Assembly (NCBI GenBank): GCA_020427905.1
Contig: JAGQNU010000006.1
Location: 1-5,468, forward strand
DNA: 5,468 bases
Source of the DNA: Candidatus Saccharimonadota bacterium
GTDB taxonomy: Bacteria > Patescibacteriota > Saccharimonadia > Saccharimonadales > UBA7683
Direction: 5' to 3'
Positions 1 through 5,441 of this stretch are shown piece by piece. Numbering within the stretch: the stretch's first letter is position 1; each line of letters begins with the position of its first letter. The position numbers and the translations under genes were made by a program. The notes beneath the pieces were generated by a model. That model worked only from the letters and a program-made list of their open reading frames with translations. It did not search any database and was not told the DNA's origin.

Positions 1-2
1 CT

Positions 3-44
3 ACCAAGAAAAGAATCTCACGCAAGTGGGATTTTTTTCTTGGT
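3..44. terminator. Strong 19-bp hairpin, probable bidirectional terminator
   Basis: Bases 3-21 pair with 26-44 without any mismatch: 19 base pairs including two G-T wobbles, closed by a GCAA (GNRA-type) tetraloop at 22-25. The right arm carries a run of seven T (32-38) and the left arm carries the matching A-rich run, so it could end transcripts on either strand. No coding region is visible before it, so it most likely ends a gene lying just left of the window and insulates the transporter that follows. The pairing is seen directly; the terminator function is inferred. Confidence 0.75.
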
Positions 45-71
45 CATGGTGTCGGCTTGGACTTACGACAG

Positions 72-102
72 AGATTCACGCATAAGTGGATCTGTTCTTT
101 TT
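72..102 (+). terminator. Second, weaker hairpin plus T-tract resembling the first
   Basis: Bases 72-79 pair with 86-93 (8 base pairs, one G-T wobble, loop GCATAA), followed by a T-rich stretch GTTCTTTTT at 94-102. The stem core (TTCACGC..AAGTGGAT) repeats the core of the hairpin at 3-44, so the two look like diverged copies of one element. It may be a back-up terminator, or an early structure in the control region of the transporter at 119. The hairpin is shorter than the first, so its function is less certain. Confidence 0.45.
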
Positions 103-103
103 G

Positions 104-112
104 TGAGATAAT
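104..112 (+). promoter_or_regulatory. Extended -10 element of the first transporter gene
   Basis: TGAGATAAT matches an extended -10 (TGn followed by GATAAT, one base from TATAAT). No convincing -35 lies 16-18 nt upstream, where the sequence is the right arm of the second hairpin. The -10 ends six bases before the ATG at 119, so initiation at the usual distance would put the first transcribed base at or next to the start codon. This implies a leaderless or nearly leaderless mRNA, which fits the absence of a Shine-Dalgarno sequence. Confidence 0.45.
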
Positions 113-118
113 CGAGAT

Positions 119-988
119 ATGAATACGGTACTAGTAGCAACACTTGGTGGGCTTGGGGCTCTTTTTCTTTGGGGTGTAAGTGATTGGCTGGCTAGCAAAT
201 CTAGTAAGAAGTACGATGATGGTAGCTACGTGAATCTAACGCTCCAAACTTCAGGTGCGGTCATTATGGTAGCGATATTACTCTTATCGAACGTAGGTCT
301 ACCAAATCTTCGTCAAATTATTTTATTGATCTTAACGTCGTTATTTTTTACGTTTGCGTATCTATCATATATCAAAGCGTTTTCTGTCGGAGAGGCTGGC
401 GTCGTGGTCCCATTAGCTAACATTTATCCCCTCGTGACATTGCTACTTACGGCTACATTTCTAACACTGAGTTTGTCAGGAATGCAGACAGCTGCGGTCG
501 TTACTATAATATTCGGGGCCGTCCTACTAGGTACAGAGAAGTTAAATATCAGAAAAGCAAAAGAGCACCTTTCTCTCGAAGTTGGCTTCGCATTGCTGAC
601 AGCTGCGTTATGGGGCGCAGGATTCTTCACAGTTAACGCTATTGTTGATGAATTGCCATGGGAGGTGATTTTGGGTGCAATTTGTATAACCATGGGGTTG
701 TTCTCAATAGGATACTATCTCTATAAACATCGCAACACCAAGAAGCGCCAAAGTATCTTAAGAAACGAATCAGGTATCATTGCGGGTTTGGCATTAACAA
801 CTGGGTCTATCGCTTTTTATGTTGCGGCAGAATCTACCAACAACGTTGTTATACCAGCAGTGATTGCCAGTGCATCGCCACTGGTTACATCTATTCTTGC
901 CTATATCTTTGAAGGAGAAAGAATTATCTTGAGCAAGCGTATAGGTGCGCTACTGGTAGTCTTGGGTGTTGCTCTCCTGAATATCTAA
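119..988 (+). CDS. EamA/DMT-family membrane transporter
   Basis: This 289-residue protein is almost entirely hydrophobic, with about ten predicted membrane helices (roughly 3-20, 42-58, 65-84, 94-113, 121-138, 154-173, 181-201, 218-236, 243-263, 274-288). This is the usual length and layout of drug/metabolite transporter (EamA) permeases. The two five-helix halves look like a repeat: each opens with an LWG motif (17-19 and 164-166), and a charged linker at about 139-153 joins them. The FEGER segment at 264-268 before the last helix matches the end-of-helix-nine pattern of the family. It would act in the cytoplasmic membrane; substrate and direction cannot be told. The ATG has no Shine-Dalgarno but an extended -10 directly in front. 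Its base composition looks lower in GC than the other genes, so acquisition by transfer is possible. It converges on another EamA gene 28 nt away. Confidence 0.88.
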   Translation: MNTVLVATLGGLGALFLWGVSDWLASKSSKKYDDGSYVNLTLQTSGAVIMVAILLLSNVGLPNLRQIILLILTSLFFTFAYLSYIKAFSVGEAGVVVPLANIYPLVTLLLTATFLTLSLSGMQTAAVVTIIFGAVLLGTEKLNIRKAKEHLSLEVGFALLTAALWGAGFFTVNAIVDELPWEVILGAICITMGLFSIGYYLYKHRNTKKRQSILRNESGIIAGLALTTGSIAFYVAAESTNNVVIPAVIASASPLVTSILAYIFEGERIILSKRIGALLVVLGVALLNI

Positions 989-1016
989 GAAATTCTTGAA
1001 ACTCACAACTAAGTTG

Positions 1017-1856
1017 TCAAATGATCAGGATGCCGATGGTGGCGAGGAGGGCTGATGATACCTTGAGTTTTAAGTTATCACGCTCGCCCAAAAACACTGC
1101 AGCTGCAATGGTGACAAGCACTACTTTGCTCGCAGAGAGTGAGTAGAGGAGCGAGAGGTTGCCGGCTACATCAGTTGCCCAGATAAAGGTAACAACTTGG
1201 ATAAACGTCATCACCGCCAAAATTACCATTGACGGCAGCTCTCGTTTGACAACAGCTCGGTCACGAACCATCGATTTTGCAGTGAAGGGCAAGTGCAGTA
1301 GTGGGCCTATGGTAAAGACAGTGGTCAGCGCAGTAATAACGCCAACTGATTCAACCAAGTATCTGTCAACCAGGTTCATGAGAGCAATCGAGACAATTGC
1401 TGTAAGCATCCAGGCCAGACTCCTTTTTGTCAGGTGGACTTTGCCGATAATAAACCCACTGAGCATCAATAACATTGACCCTGCGCACTGCAGAGCAGTT
1501 AATCCCTCTCCAAGTAGGAGTGAGCTGAAAACAACTAGCGGTATAACACTGAGCTTTATGAGTGTGCTAAAGGTGGAGGCATCACTTTGCTTAATCGCCT
1601 TAAAGCTCGCCAGGCCGTAGATAAGGCCAAGCGCCGCCTCGAGAGCTGCAAAGCCAATGATTGTAAGCGATGGCATAGTGAAGTCACCGGTCGTCAGAGC
1701 TATGACCCACATGAGTGGTGCTGATACCACAAATCCGCGCACGGCTGCCGATACAAGTGGGTGTAAGTTTGATTTGATCGCAAAGCGCCGATAGAGCAGC
1801 GATGCGATGGTGGTTGAGATAAGCCACATGAAGAATAGAAATTGCCATTCAAACAT
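1017..1856 (-). CDS. EamA/DMT-family membrane transporter
   Basis: The product has 279 residues and about ten predicted membrane helices (roughly 2-20, 33-52, 63-83, 95-115, 121-138, 146-166, 172-190, 208-226, 234-256, 264-279), the architecture of EamA permeases. The family-typical LGE tripeptide occurs once per half, as LGEG at 115-118 and LGER at 256-259, which supports an internal duplication. The substrate is unknown. The reading frame continues upstream to a GTG at 1892, but the ATG at 1856 is chosen because AGAAAGGA lies six bases before it and the extra 12 residues are hydrophilic. It points at the first transporter, yet the two proteins are not obviously alike beyond the fold, so they look like separate family members rather than a recent duplication. 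Transcription probably starts from the promoter at 1904-1932. No strong terminator separates the two convergent genes. Confidence 0.88.
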   Translation of the reverse strand: MFEWQFLFFMWLISTTIASLLYRRFAIKSNLHPLVSAAVRGFVVSAPLMWVIALTTGDFTMPSLTIIGFAALEAALGLIYGLASFKAIKQSDASTFSTLIKLSVIPLVVFSSLLLGEGLTALQCAGSMLLMLSGFIIGKVHLTKRSLAWMLTAIVSIALMNLVDRYLVESVGVITALTTVFTIGPLLHLPFTAKSMVRDRAVVKRELPSMVILAVMTFIQVVTFIWATDVAGNLSLLYSLSASKVVLVTIAAAVFLGERDNLKLKVSSALLATIGILII

Positions 1857-1862
1857 TGGTGG

Positions 1863-1870
1863 TCCTTTCT
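1863..1870 (-). promoter_or_regulatory. Ribosome binding site fixing the start at 1856
   Basis: On the minus strand AGAAAGGA lies six bases upstream of the ATG at 1856-1854, an ideal Shine-Dalgarno placement. It lies inside the longer reading frame that begins at GTG 1892, and so argues against that longer start. Confidence 0.75.
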
Positions 1871-1876
1871 GTTTTA

Positions 1877-1898
1877 TCTGCCAAGAGTTCACGGCAGA
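1877..1898 (-). other. Small hairpin in the leader of the second transporter
   Basis: TCTGCC (1877-1882) pairs perfectly with GGCAGA (1893-1898) around a ten-base loop. On the minus strand it lies between the predicted transcription start near 1897 and the ribosome binding site. No T-tract follows, so it is not a terminator. A role in mRNA stability or translation is possible but unproven. Confidence 0.3.
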
Positions 1899-1903
1899 CG
1901 ATT

Positions 1904-1932
1904 GTTATATAAGTAGTCTTACTAAAGACCAA
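1904..1932 (-). promoter_or_regulatory. Sigma-70-like promoter of the second transporter
   Basis: On the minus strand TTGGTC (1932-1927) and TATAAC (1909-1904) are separated by exactly 17 bases, close to the TTGACA-17-TATAAT consensus. Initiation near 1897 would give a leader of about 40 nt containing the small hairpin and the Shine-Dalgarno. This is a motif-based prediction only. Confidence 0.55.
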
Positions 1933-1997
1933 GAGTTAGTGCTGCAATAGCGATCATGCAGGACTAGCGCCCGTTCTTTAATTGAAGCTAGGGGTGT

Positions 1998-2026
1998 TTG
2001 TTTTGTCTCAGTTGTAACAATATTAG
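1998..2026 (+). promoter_or_regulatory. Possible distal promoter for PRPP synthetase
   Basis: TTGTTT (1998-2003) and TATTAG (2021-2026) are 17 bases apart on the plus strand. If used, it would give a leader of about 100 nt including the AGAGG before the ATG at 2130, which would allow ordinary Shine-Dalgarno initiation. The rest of the 273-base divergent region (1857-2129) is AT-rich, with no reading frame or RNA gene that I can recognise. Confidence 0.3.
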
Positions 2027-2111
2027 CACAAGTAACATAAAAAGTCAATAGTACTCGTATCAATCAACAAAACTGTTGTAAAAACGGTTTCACTTTCAGT
2101 GTGCTTACACG

Positions 2112-2120
2112 TGCTACACT
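2112..2120 (+). promoter_or_regulatory. Extended -10 element just before the PRPP synthetase start
   Basis: TGCTACACT fits TGn plus a TAnnnT -10 box. The only candidate -35 is TTTCAG at 2094-2099, at a short 15-base spacing. The box ends nine bases before the ATG at 2130, so transcription from it would begin within about three bases of the start codon. The arrangement mirrors that of the first transporter. Confidence 0.4.
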
Positions 2121-2129
2121 AGAGGTGAA

Positions 2130-3104
2130 ATGGTCGCAGTACAAAAACACAGTATGCAGATTATCACCGGGCGAACGCACCCTGCGCTTGCTGAGGAGGT
2201 GGCGCGAGTACTCGGTACGGCGGTAACACCGGTTGAACTCAAGAACTTTGCAAATGGTGAGATTTACTGCAAGCTTACCGAGTCCGTGCGGGGTGATGAT
2301 GTCTTCATCTTCCAAAGCCACGGAGGCTCAATCAATGATGCCATTATGGAGCAGCTGGCAATGATCGATGCGGCTAAGCGCGCATCGGCACACTCAATCA
2401 CGGCAGTCTGCCCGTCACTTGGCTATGCTAGGCAGGACAGAAAAGCTGGCGGGCGGGAGCCAATTTCTGCACGGTTGATCGTTGACTTACTGAGTGCTGC
2501 TGGAGCAGATAGGATTATGAGCGTTGACTTGCACTCAGGGCAAACTCAGGGATTCTTCAACGGTCCGTTTGACCACATCATTGCGATGCCGCTACTGAAA
2601 AAGTACGTAGCCGACAGCTTTGCGGGTAGCGACCTCGTCATAGTCTCACCAGATGCAGGCCGCGCTAAGTCGGCAGAGCGTTACTCGAGTGCACTTAATT
2701 GCGGCATGGCTATCATCCATAAACATCGTTCAGCCTCAAAGCAAAATGTTGCCGAAGCGAAATACCTGATTGGTGACGTTAAAGACAAAGTCTGTGTGAT
2801 TATTGACGACATGATCGATACTGCAGGCACGATTTGTTCTGCCGCTGATCTTCTGGCTGAGCACGGTGCCAAAGAGGTCCACGGTGTTACGACACACGGC
2901 ATCTTCTCCGACCCTGCGCTTGTCAGGATAGAGGAGTCTGCGTTCAAGACCGTGGCAGCAACTAACACGCTGCCCATTGAGGCAACGGGAAAAACCGAGA
3001 AGGTAGTCACGCTGTCGATTGCGCCGCTTATTGCCTCCGCGATTGAGGCTGTCTATAGCGGAGATTCACTCTCAGCCATCTTTGACGGCCAAAATCAGAT
3101 GTAA
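2130..3104 (+). CDS. prs: Ribose-phosphate pyrophosphokinase (PRPP synthetase)
   Basis: This cytoplasmic enzyme transfers pyrophosphate from ATP to ribose 5-phosphate, making PRPP for nucleotide synthesis and salvage. The 324-residue product shows the class I landmarks in order: ESVRGDDVFIFQS (51-63), catalytic flexible loop YARQDRK (99-105), metal-binding SVDLHSGQ (131-138) with H135, SPDAGR (173-178), and the PRPP loop IIDDMIDTAGT (224-234). The end, SLSAIFDG (313-320), is also family-like. Several segments (GREPISARLI, IIHKxR, THGIFSDPA, SIAPL) resemble actinobacterial enzymes as I remember them more than the Bacillus type. The ATG at 2130 adds eight residues compared with the usual family start, which would be Met9 at 2154. 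AGAGG at 2121-2125 sits four bases before ATG 2130, while nothing precedes 2154, so 2130 is kept with moderate certainty. A strong terminator begins seven bases after the stop. Confidence 0.96.
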   Translation: MVAVQKHSMQIITGRTHPALAEEVARVLGTAVTPVELKNFANGEIYCKLTESVRGDDVFIFQSHGGSINDAIMEQLAMIDAAKRASAHSITAVCPSLGYARQDRKAGGREPISARLIVDLLSAAGADRIMSVDLHSGQTQGFFNGPFDHIIAMPLLKKYVADSFAGSDLVIVSPDAGRAKSAERYSSALNCGMAIIHKHRSASKQNVAEAKYLIGDVKDKVCVIIDDMIDTAGTICSAADLLAEHGAKEVHGVTTHGIFSDPALVRIEESAFKTVAATNTLPIEATGKTEKVVTLSIAPLIASAIEAVYSGDSLSAIFDGQNQM

Positions 3105-3110
3105 TCAAAA

Positions 3111-3145
3111 AAATAAACGCCTCACACTGTGTGAGGCGTTTATTT
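3111..3145. terminator. Perfect 16-bp bidirectional terminator
   Basis: Bases 3111-3126 pair with 3130-3145 without mismatch around a CTG loop. The core is the GC-rich CGCCTCACA/TGTGAGGCG, and the flanking arms are A-rich on the left and T-rich on the right. It lies between the convergent ends of the PRPP synthetase and RRM genes, and can serve both. The T-rich run is contained in the stem, as in the hairpin at 3-44, so this genome may use such symmetrical terminators between convergent genes. Confidence 0.85.
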
Positions 3146-3150
3146 GTTGG

Positions 3151-3169
3151 AGTGCTAATAATTAGCGCT
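3151..3169 (-). other. Hairpin overlapping the RRM stop codon
   Basis: AGTGCTA (3151-3157) pairs with TAGCGCT (3163-3169) with one G-T wobble around a five-base AT-rich loop. The TAA stop of the RRM gene (3164-3162) lies across the loop and stem. Together with the terminator it would give the RRM mRNA two consecutive 3' hairpins. It may protect the 3' end, or may be chance. Confidence 0.3.
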
Positions 3170-3419
3170 CTTCACGTGGTCGTGCTTCGTTGACGGTAAG
3201 TGTACGTCCGCCAAGTTCTGAGCCGTTCAGCGCAGATTCAGCAGCTTTACCCTCGTCGTCGTTCTCAAACTCAACAAAACCAAAACCTTTTGAGCGCTGT
3301 GTCTCTCGGTCAGTGATAACGCGAGCTGATGCTACGGTACCATGTGCAGCAAATAGTTCCTCAAGTTCTTCACTTGTGGTGCTGAATGGAAGACCGCCGA
3401 CAAATAGTCGATATGCCAT
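3162..3419 (-). CDS. Small RRM-domain RNA-binding protein
   Basis: The 85 residues form a single RNA recognition motif and almost nothing else. The RNP2 motif LFVGGL is at 5-10 and the RNP1 motif KGFGFVEF at 44-51. Aromatic residues F6, F47 and F49 are at the positions that stack on RNA bases in this fold. A short arginine- and glutamate-rich tail (80-85) follows. Such stand-alone RRM proteins occur in cyanobacteria and other bacteria, where they act as RNA chaperones or mRNA-binding proteins, sometimes linked to cold adaptation. The target RNA here is unknown. The ATG is preceded by AGAAGGAA (3438-3431) at a rather long spacing of 11 bases. The 136-base gap to the phosphatase gene could hold its own promoter, but I found no convincing -35/-10 pair. 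Transcription would end at 3111-3145. Confidence 0.93.
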   Translation of the reverse strand: MAYRLFVGGLPFSTTSEELEELFAAHGTVASARVITDRETQRSKGFGFVEFENDDEGKAAESALNGSELGGRTLTVNEARPREER

Positions 3420-3430
3420 ACTGTTCTTTG

Positions 3431-3438
3431 TTCCTTCT
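3431..3438 (-). promoter_or_regulatory. Shine-Dalgarno of the RRM gene, long spacing
   Basis: On the minus strand AGAAGGAA lies 11 bases before the ATG at 3419. The sequence is strong but the distance is longer than the usual 5-9 bases, so translation may be moderate, or the initiation region may be shaped by RNA structure or binding. Confidence 0.45.
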
Positions 3439-3555
3439 TTTAATCTTCTGCAGCTCGACCTTATGTGTAACGCTGCTCTCAGATAACACCTAGAAACTTG
3501 CGTACGGACCTGCTAGTGCTTAACTATACATAAAAAATTGAAGAGACGCCAGTAT

Positions 3556-4035
3556 TTATATATCAAGTTCACGGATCTCGCAGAACCGTGGGATAAATCT
3601 ATCTTGAGATACCCCAAGCACTTCACAGAGACTTGCAATAACAAGCCCGTGTGTAAACCAGACTATCTCTGATGGTGGATTGCTGAGGATTTCTTCCGCA
3701 CGGTGTATTCCGGCGTGGGGTACGATCTTGTGCTCTAGTGTCGCGGTCAACTCTTTCAGGCTGAGCTCGGTAGTCAACTCATTTAAGATTGCATACCGAG
3801 CAATATTGGTGAAGCCGGCTTCGTGTGCCGTCTCTTGGGTTCGGAGCAACTCCGATGTAGCAACCGAGGCTTGAATGTTTATACACGAGAGCGGTTCTAC
3901 TAACGCACGGGCTTGTTGCTTACCCTTCTCGAGTAGGTGGGCATCAGGACTGCCAAATGCAGGTGAATCTTTGTCGTTGGCGCTTGAGACACCGTGCCGA
4001 ATAACGTATCGCTTCATACTAATCAGTATGAGCAC
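3556..4035 (-). CDS. Histidine phosphatase (phosphoglycerate mutase-like) family protein
   Basis: The product (159 residues from GTG 4035) is a short member of the histidine phosphatase superfamily, whose enzymes remove or move phosphate through a phospho-histidine. Visible landmarks are YVIRHGVSSAN at 10-20 with nucleophile H14 and R13, LLEKGKQQA (34-42), the SELLRTQETA segment (61-70) with the second arginine R65, and FTHG at 127-130 with the second histidine H129. The usual Glu after RHG is Val. E86 is a candidate proton donor. The substrate cannot be read from the sequence; a sugar phosphate, nucleotide or phosphoprotein are all possible. GTG 4035 is chosen because AAGAGGA lies four bases upstream. 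ATG 4017 would give a more family-typical N-terminus (MKRYVIRHG, 153 residues) but lacks a ribosome binding site. It lies 32 nt downstream of the flavoprotein and probably shares its transcript. Confidence 0.85.
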   Translation of the reverse strand: MLILISMKRYVIRHGVSSANDKDSPAFGSPDAHLLEKGKQQARALVEPLSCINIQASVATSELLRTQETAHEAGFTNIARYAILNELTTELSLKELTATLEHKIVPHAGIHRAEEILSNPPSEIVWFTHGLVIASLCEVLGVSQDRFIPRFCEIRELDI

Positions 4036-4039
4036 CCAT

Positions 4040-4046
4040 TCCTCTT
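4040..4046 (-). promoter_or_regulatory. Ribosome binding site supporting the GTG start at 4035
   Basis: On the minus strand AAGAGGA sits four bases before GTG 4035 and 22 bases before ATG 4017, so only the GTG is at a workable distance. An ATG at 4039 in another frame encodes six codons and stops one base before ATG 4017. It lies too close to the Shine-Dalgarno to be the preferred start, but coupling through it cannot be excluded. Confidence 0.5.
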
Positions 4047-4060
4047 AGTAGGAGTAAGAG
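4042..4060 (-). other. Intergenic hairpin masking the phosphatase ribosome binding site
   Basis: CTCTTA (4042-4047) pairs with TAAGAG (4055-4060) around a seven-base loop. On the minus strand the 3' arm of the stem contains most of the AAGAGGA Shine-Dalgarno, so folding would hide it. It lies wholly in the gap between the flavoprotein stop and the phosphatase start. The pairing is seen; the control role is inferred, and six pairs with only two G-C is weak. Confidence 0.35.
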
Positions 4061-4067
4061 ATTTTAC

Positions 4068-5441
4068 CTAGGCTTTGGAGAGTTTAGCTGCCCCGGCGCG
4101 GATGAGCTCTGACCAGCTCCCGAAGGTATGTACGCTGTGAGCAAGCTGTTCTGTGGTGAGGTGGTTGGTGACTGCAATAGACAATTCATTGATGGCATCG
4201 CCAGCATCGGGATGAAGTAGTGTGGCGCCAAGAATAAGGTTGGTGTGGGTACTGGCAAGCAGTTTAATAAACCCAGCGTCTGCAGCGGAGGTAGCAGATT
4301 TGATAACCAATGAAGCAGGCAGCGTCACGGATTTGTACGAGATGTTCTGCTCCTTAAGTTCCGCTTCGGTGGCGCCTACGGCAGCGAGCTCGGGCAAGGT
4401 GTGCACAACGCGCGGCAGAGCAGCGTGTGCAGTTGTGAAGTGTTTAGGGTGCACAATGTTGTGGGCTGCAACCTGTCCATGGTAGGCGGCGACGTGACCG
4501 TAGTGCGGTGCATCGACGCAGTCACCAATGGCAAAGATGTGCTTTGCGGTTGTTTGCAGGTTTCGGTTGACGTGGATGCCGGTGTGCTCATACTTGACGC
4601 CAGCGTTCTCCAGGCCAATATCGATACTGGCATACTGCTCGGTGACTACTAGTACCTGATCAACAGTGAGGTCGGCAGTTTTGCCACTGCGCTCCAGAGT
4701 CAACTTTTTCTTCAAGCCCGTGCCTCTGACGAGGTGGACTTTAGCATCAGGTACGATTTGCACCTTGTACTGTTTTTTCAATTCCTTTGTGAGTAGCGCA
4801 ACTGCTTCGGGCTCTTCGCCAGCAAGCAGTTCATGGCCAAGACTAAGGACTGTCACGCGAGTGCCAAAGGTCGCAAATAGCTGGGCGAATTCAAGTGCGT
4901 GGGCGCCAGAACCCAAGATTGCCAGCGATTTAGGGGGGCGAAGTAGGTTGGTTGCATCCTCGGCTGTTAAGAACCCAGAGCTCGCCAGGCCTGGGATGGT
5001 CGGCACTACGTGTTGTGCGCCGGTGGCGATAACAAACTTTTTGGCGCGTAGTCGAGCTTTGCCAATGCTGATAGTGTGTTTATCAATGAAGTAGGCCTTG
5101 CCAGTAACGACGGTGATACCCTTACTCCCGTAGTGCTTTGGTGTGAGATGGCCGCTGGTTTGCTTAACGACAGAATCCTTCCAGCGTTTGACGCTTGGGT
5201 AGTTGTAGCCAACACCAACACCACGAAGTCCAAACTTAGCACCGCGCTTGCCACTCTCAAATGTACGAGCTGCTTGGATGAGAGCAAGCTTAGGGATGGT
5301 ACTGCTGTGGGCGAGTGAGCCGCCGAGACGATCTGATTCAATCAGAGCCACAGTTTTGCCACTGCTGGCGATTTGCTGAGCCGCAATGCTGCCACCCGCA
5401 CCCGATCCCACCACGATGACATCAAAGTCGTATGAAGCCAT
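4068..5441 (-). CDS. FAD/NAD(P)-dependent oxidoreductase, disulfide-reductase fold without redox cysteines
   Basis: The product (457 residues from ATG 5441) follows the class I pyridine nucleotide-disulfide reductase plan of dihydrolipoamide dehydrogenase, mercuric reductase and soluble transhydrogenase. It has an FAD Rossmann motif GSGAGG (12-17) with E35 ending the second strand, an ATG motif (VIATGAQ, 137-143), an NAD(P) motif GSGAHALEFA (177-186), the second FAD motif IFAIGDCVD (302-310), and a C-terminal dimerisation domain (from about 338). The redox site LGGTCxxxGCIPSK reads LGGSLAHSSTIPKL: both cysteines are replaced (L43, T48) and the IPSK lysine is L52. The catalytic His of the HPTxSE motif is F440 (FGSWSE), while E445 remains. 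The only cysteine is C308. Disulfide chemistry is therefore impossible; electron transfer between pyridine nucleotide and another acceptor is more likely. The frame extends to TTG 5462, but ATG 5441 places the Rossmann strand as usual. No strong Shine-Dalgarno is visible for either start. The promoter lies beyond the window. Confidence 0.9.
   Translation of the reverse strand: MASYDFDVIVVGSGAGGSIAAQQIASSGKTVALIESDRLGGSLAHSSTIPKLALIQAARTFESGKRGAKFGLRGVGVGYNYPSVKRWKDSVVKQTSGHLTPKHYGSKGITVVTGKAYFIDKHTISIGKARLRAKKFVIATGAQHVVPTIPGLASSGFLTAEDATNLLRPPKSLAILGSGAHALEFAQLFATFGTRVTVLSLGHELLAGEEPEAVALLTKELKKQYKVQIVPDAKVHLVRGTGLKKKLTLERSGKTADLTVDQVLVVTEQYASIDIGLENAGVKYEHTGIHVNRNLQTTAKHIFAIGDCVDAPHYGHVAAYHGQVAAHNIVHPKHFTTAHAALPRVVHTLPELAAVGATEAELKEQNISYKSVTLPASLVIKSATSAADAGFIKLLASTHTNLILGATLLHPDAGDAINELSIAVTNHLTTEQLAHSVHTFGSWSELIRAGAAKLSKA

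Noticed and set aside
1159..1620. 153-codon plus-strand open frame inside the second transporter
   Set aside because: It is antisense to a clear ten-helix EamA gene, has no recognisable motif, and its composition follows from the opposite coding strand.
1857..1892. GTG start extending the second transporter by 12 residues
   Set aside because: A near-perfect Shine-Dalgarno at 1863-1870 lies inside this extension and points to ATG 1856.
1857..2129. Possible riboswitch or small RNA in the divergent intergenic region
   Set aside because: I saw only short stems (5-6 bp, such as 1916-1929 and 1877-1898) and no conserved riboswitch or T-box motif. Promoter elements explain the region well enough.
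3525..3560. Terminator after the histidine phosphatase
   Set aside because: A run of six T exists on the minus strand, but only a 4-bp stem with a very long loop precedes it, so read-through into the RRM gene remains plausible.
4666..5094. 142-codon plus-strand open frame antisense to the flavoprotein
   Set aside because: The opposite strand carries an unambiguous FAD/NAD(P) protein; this frame shows only low-complexity Ser/Val/Ala sequence and no domain.
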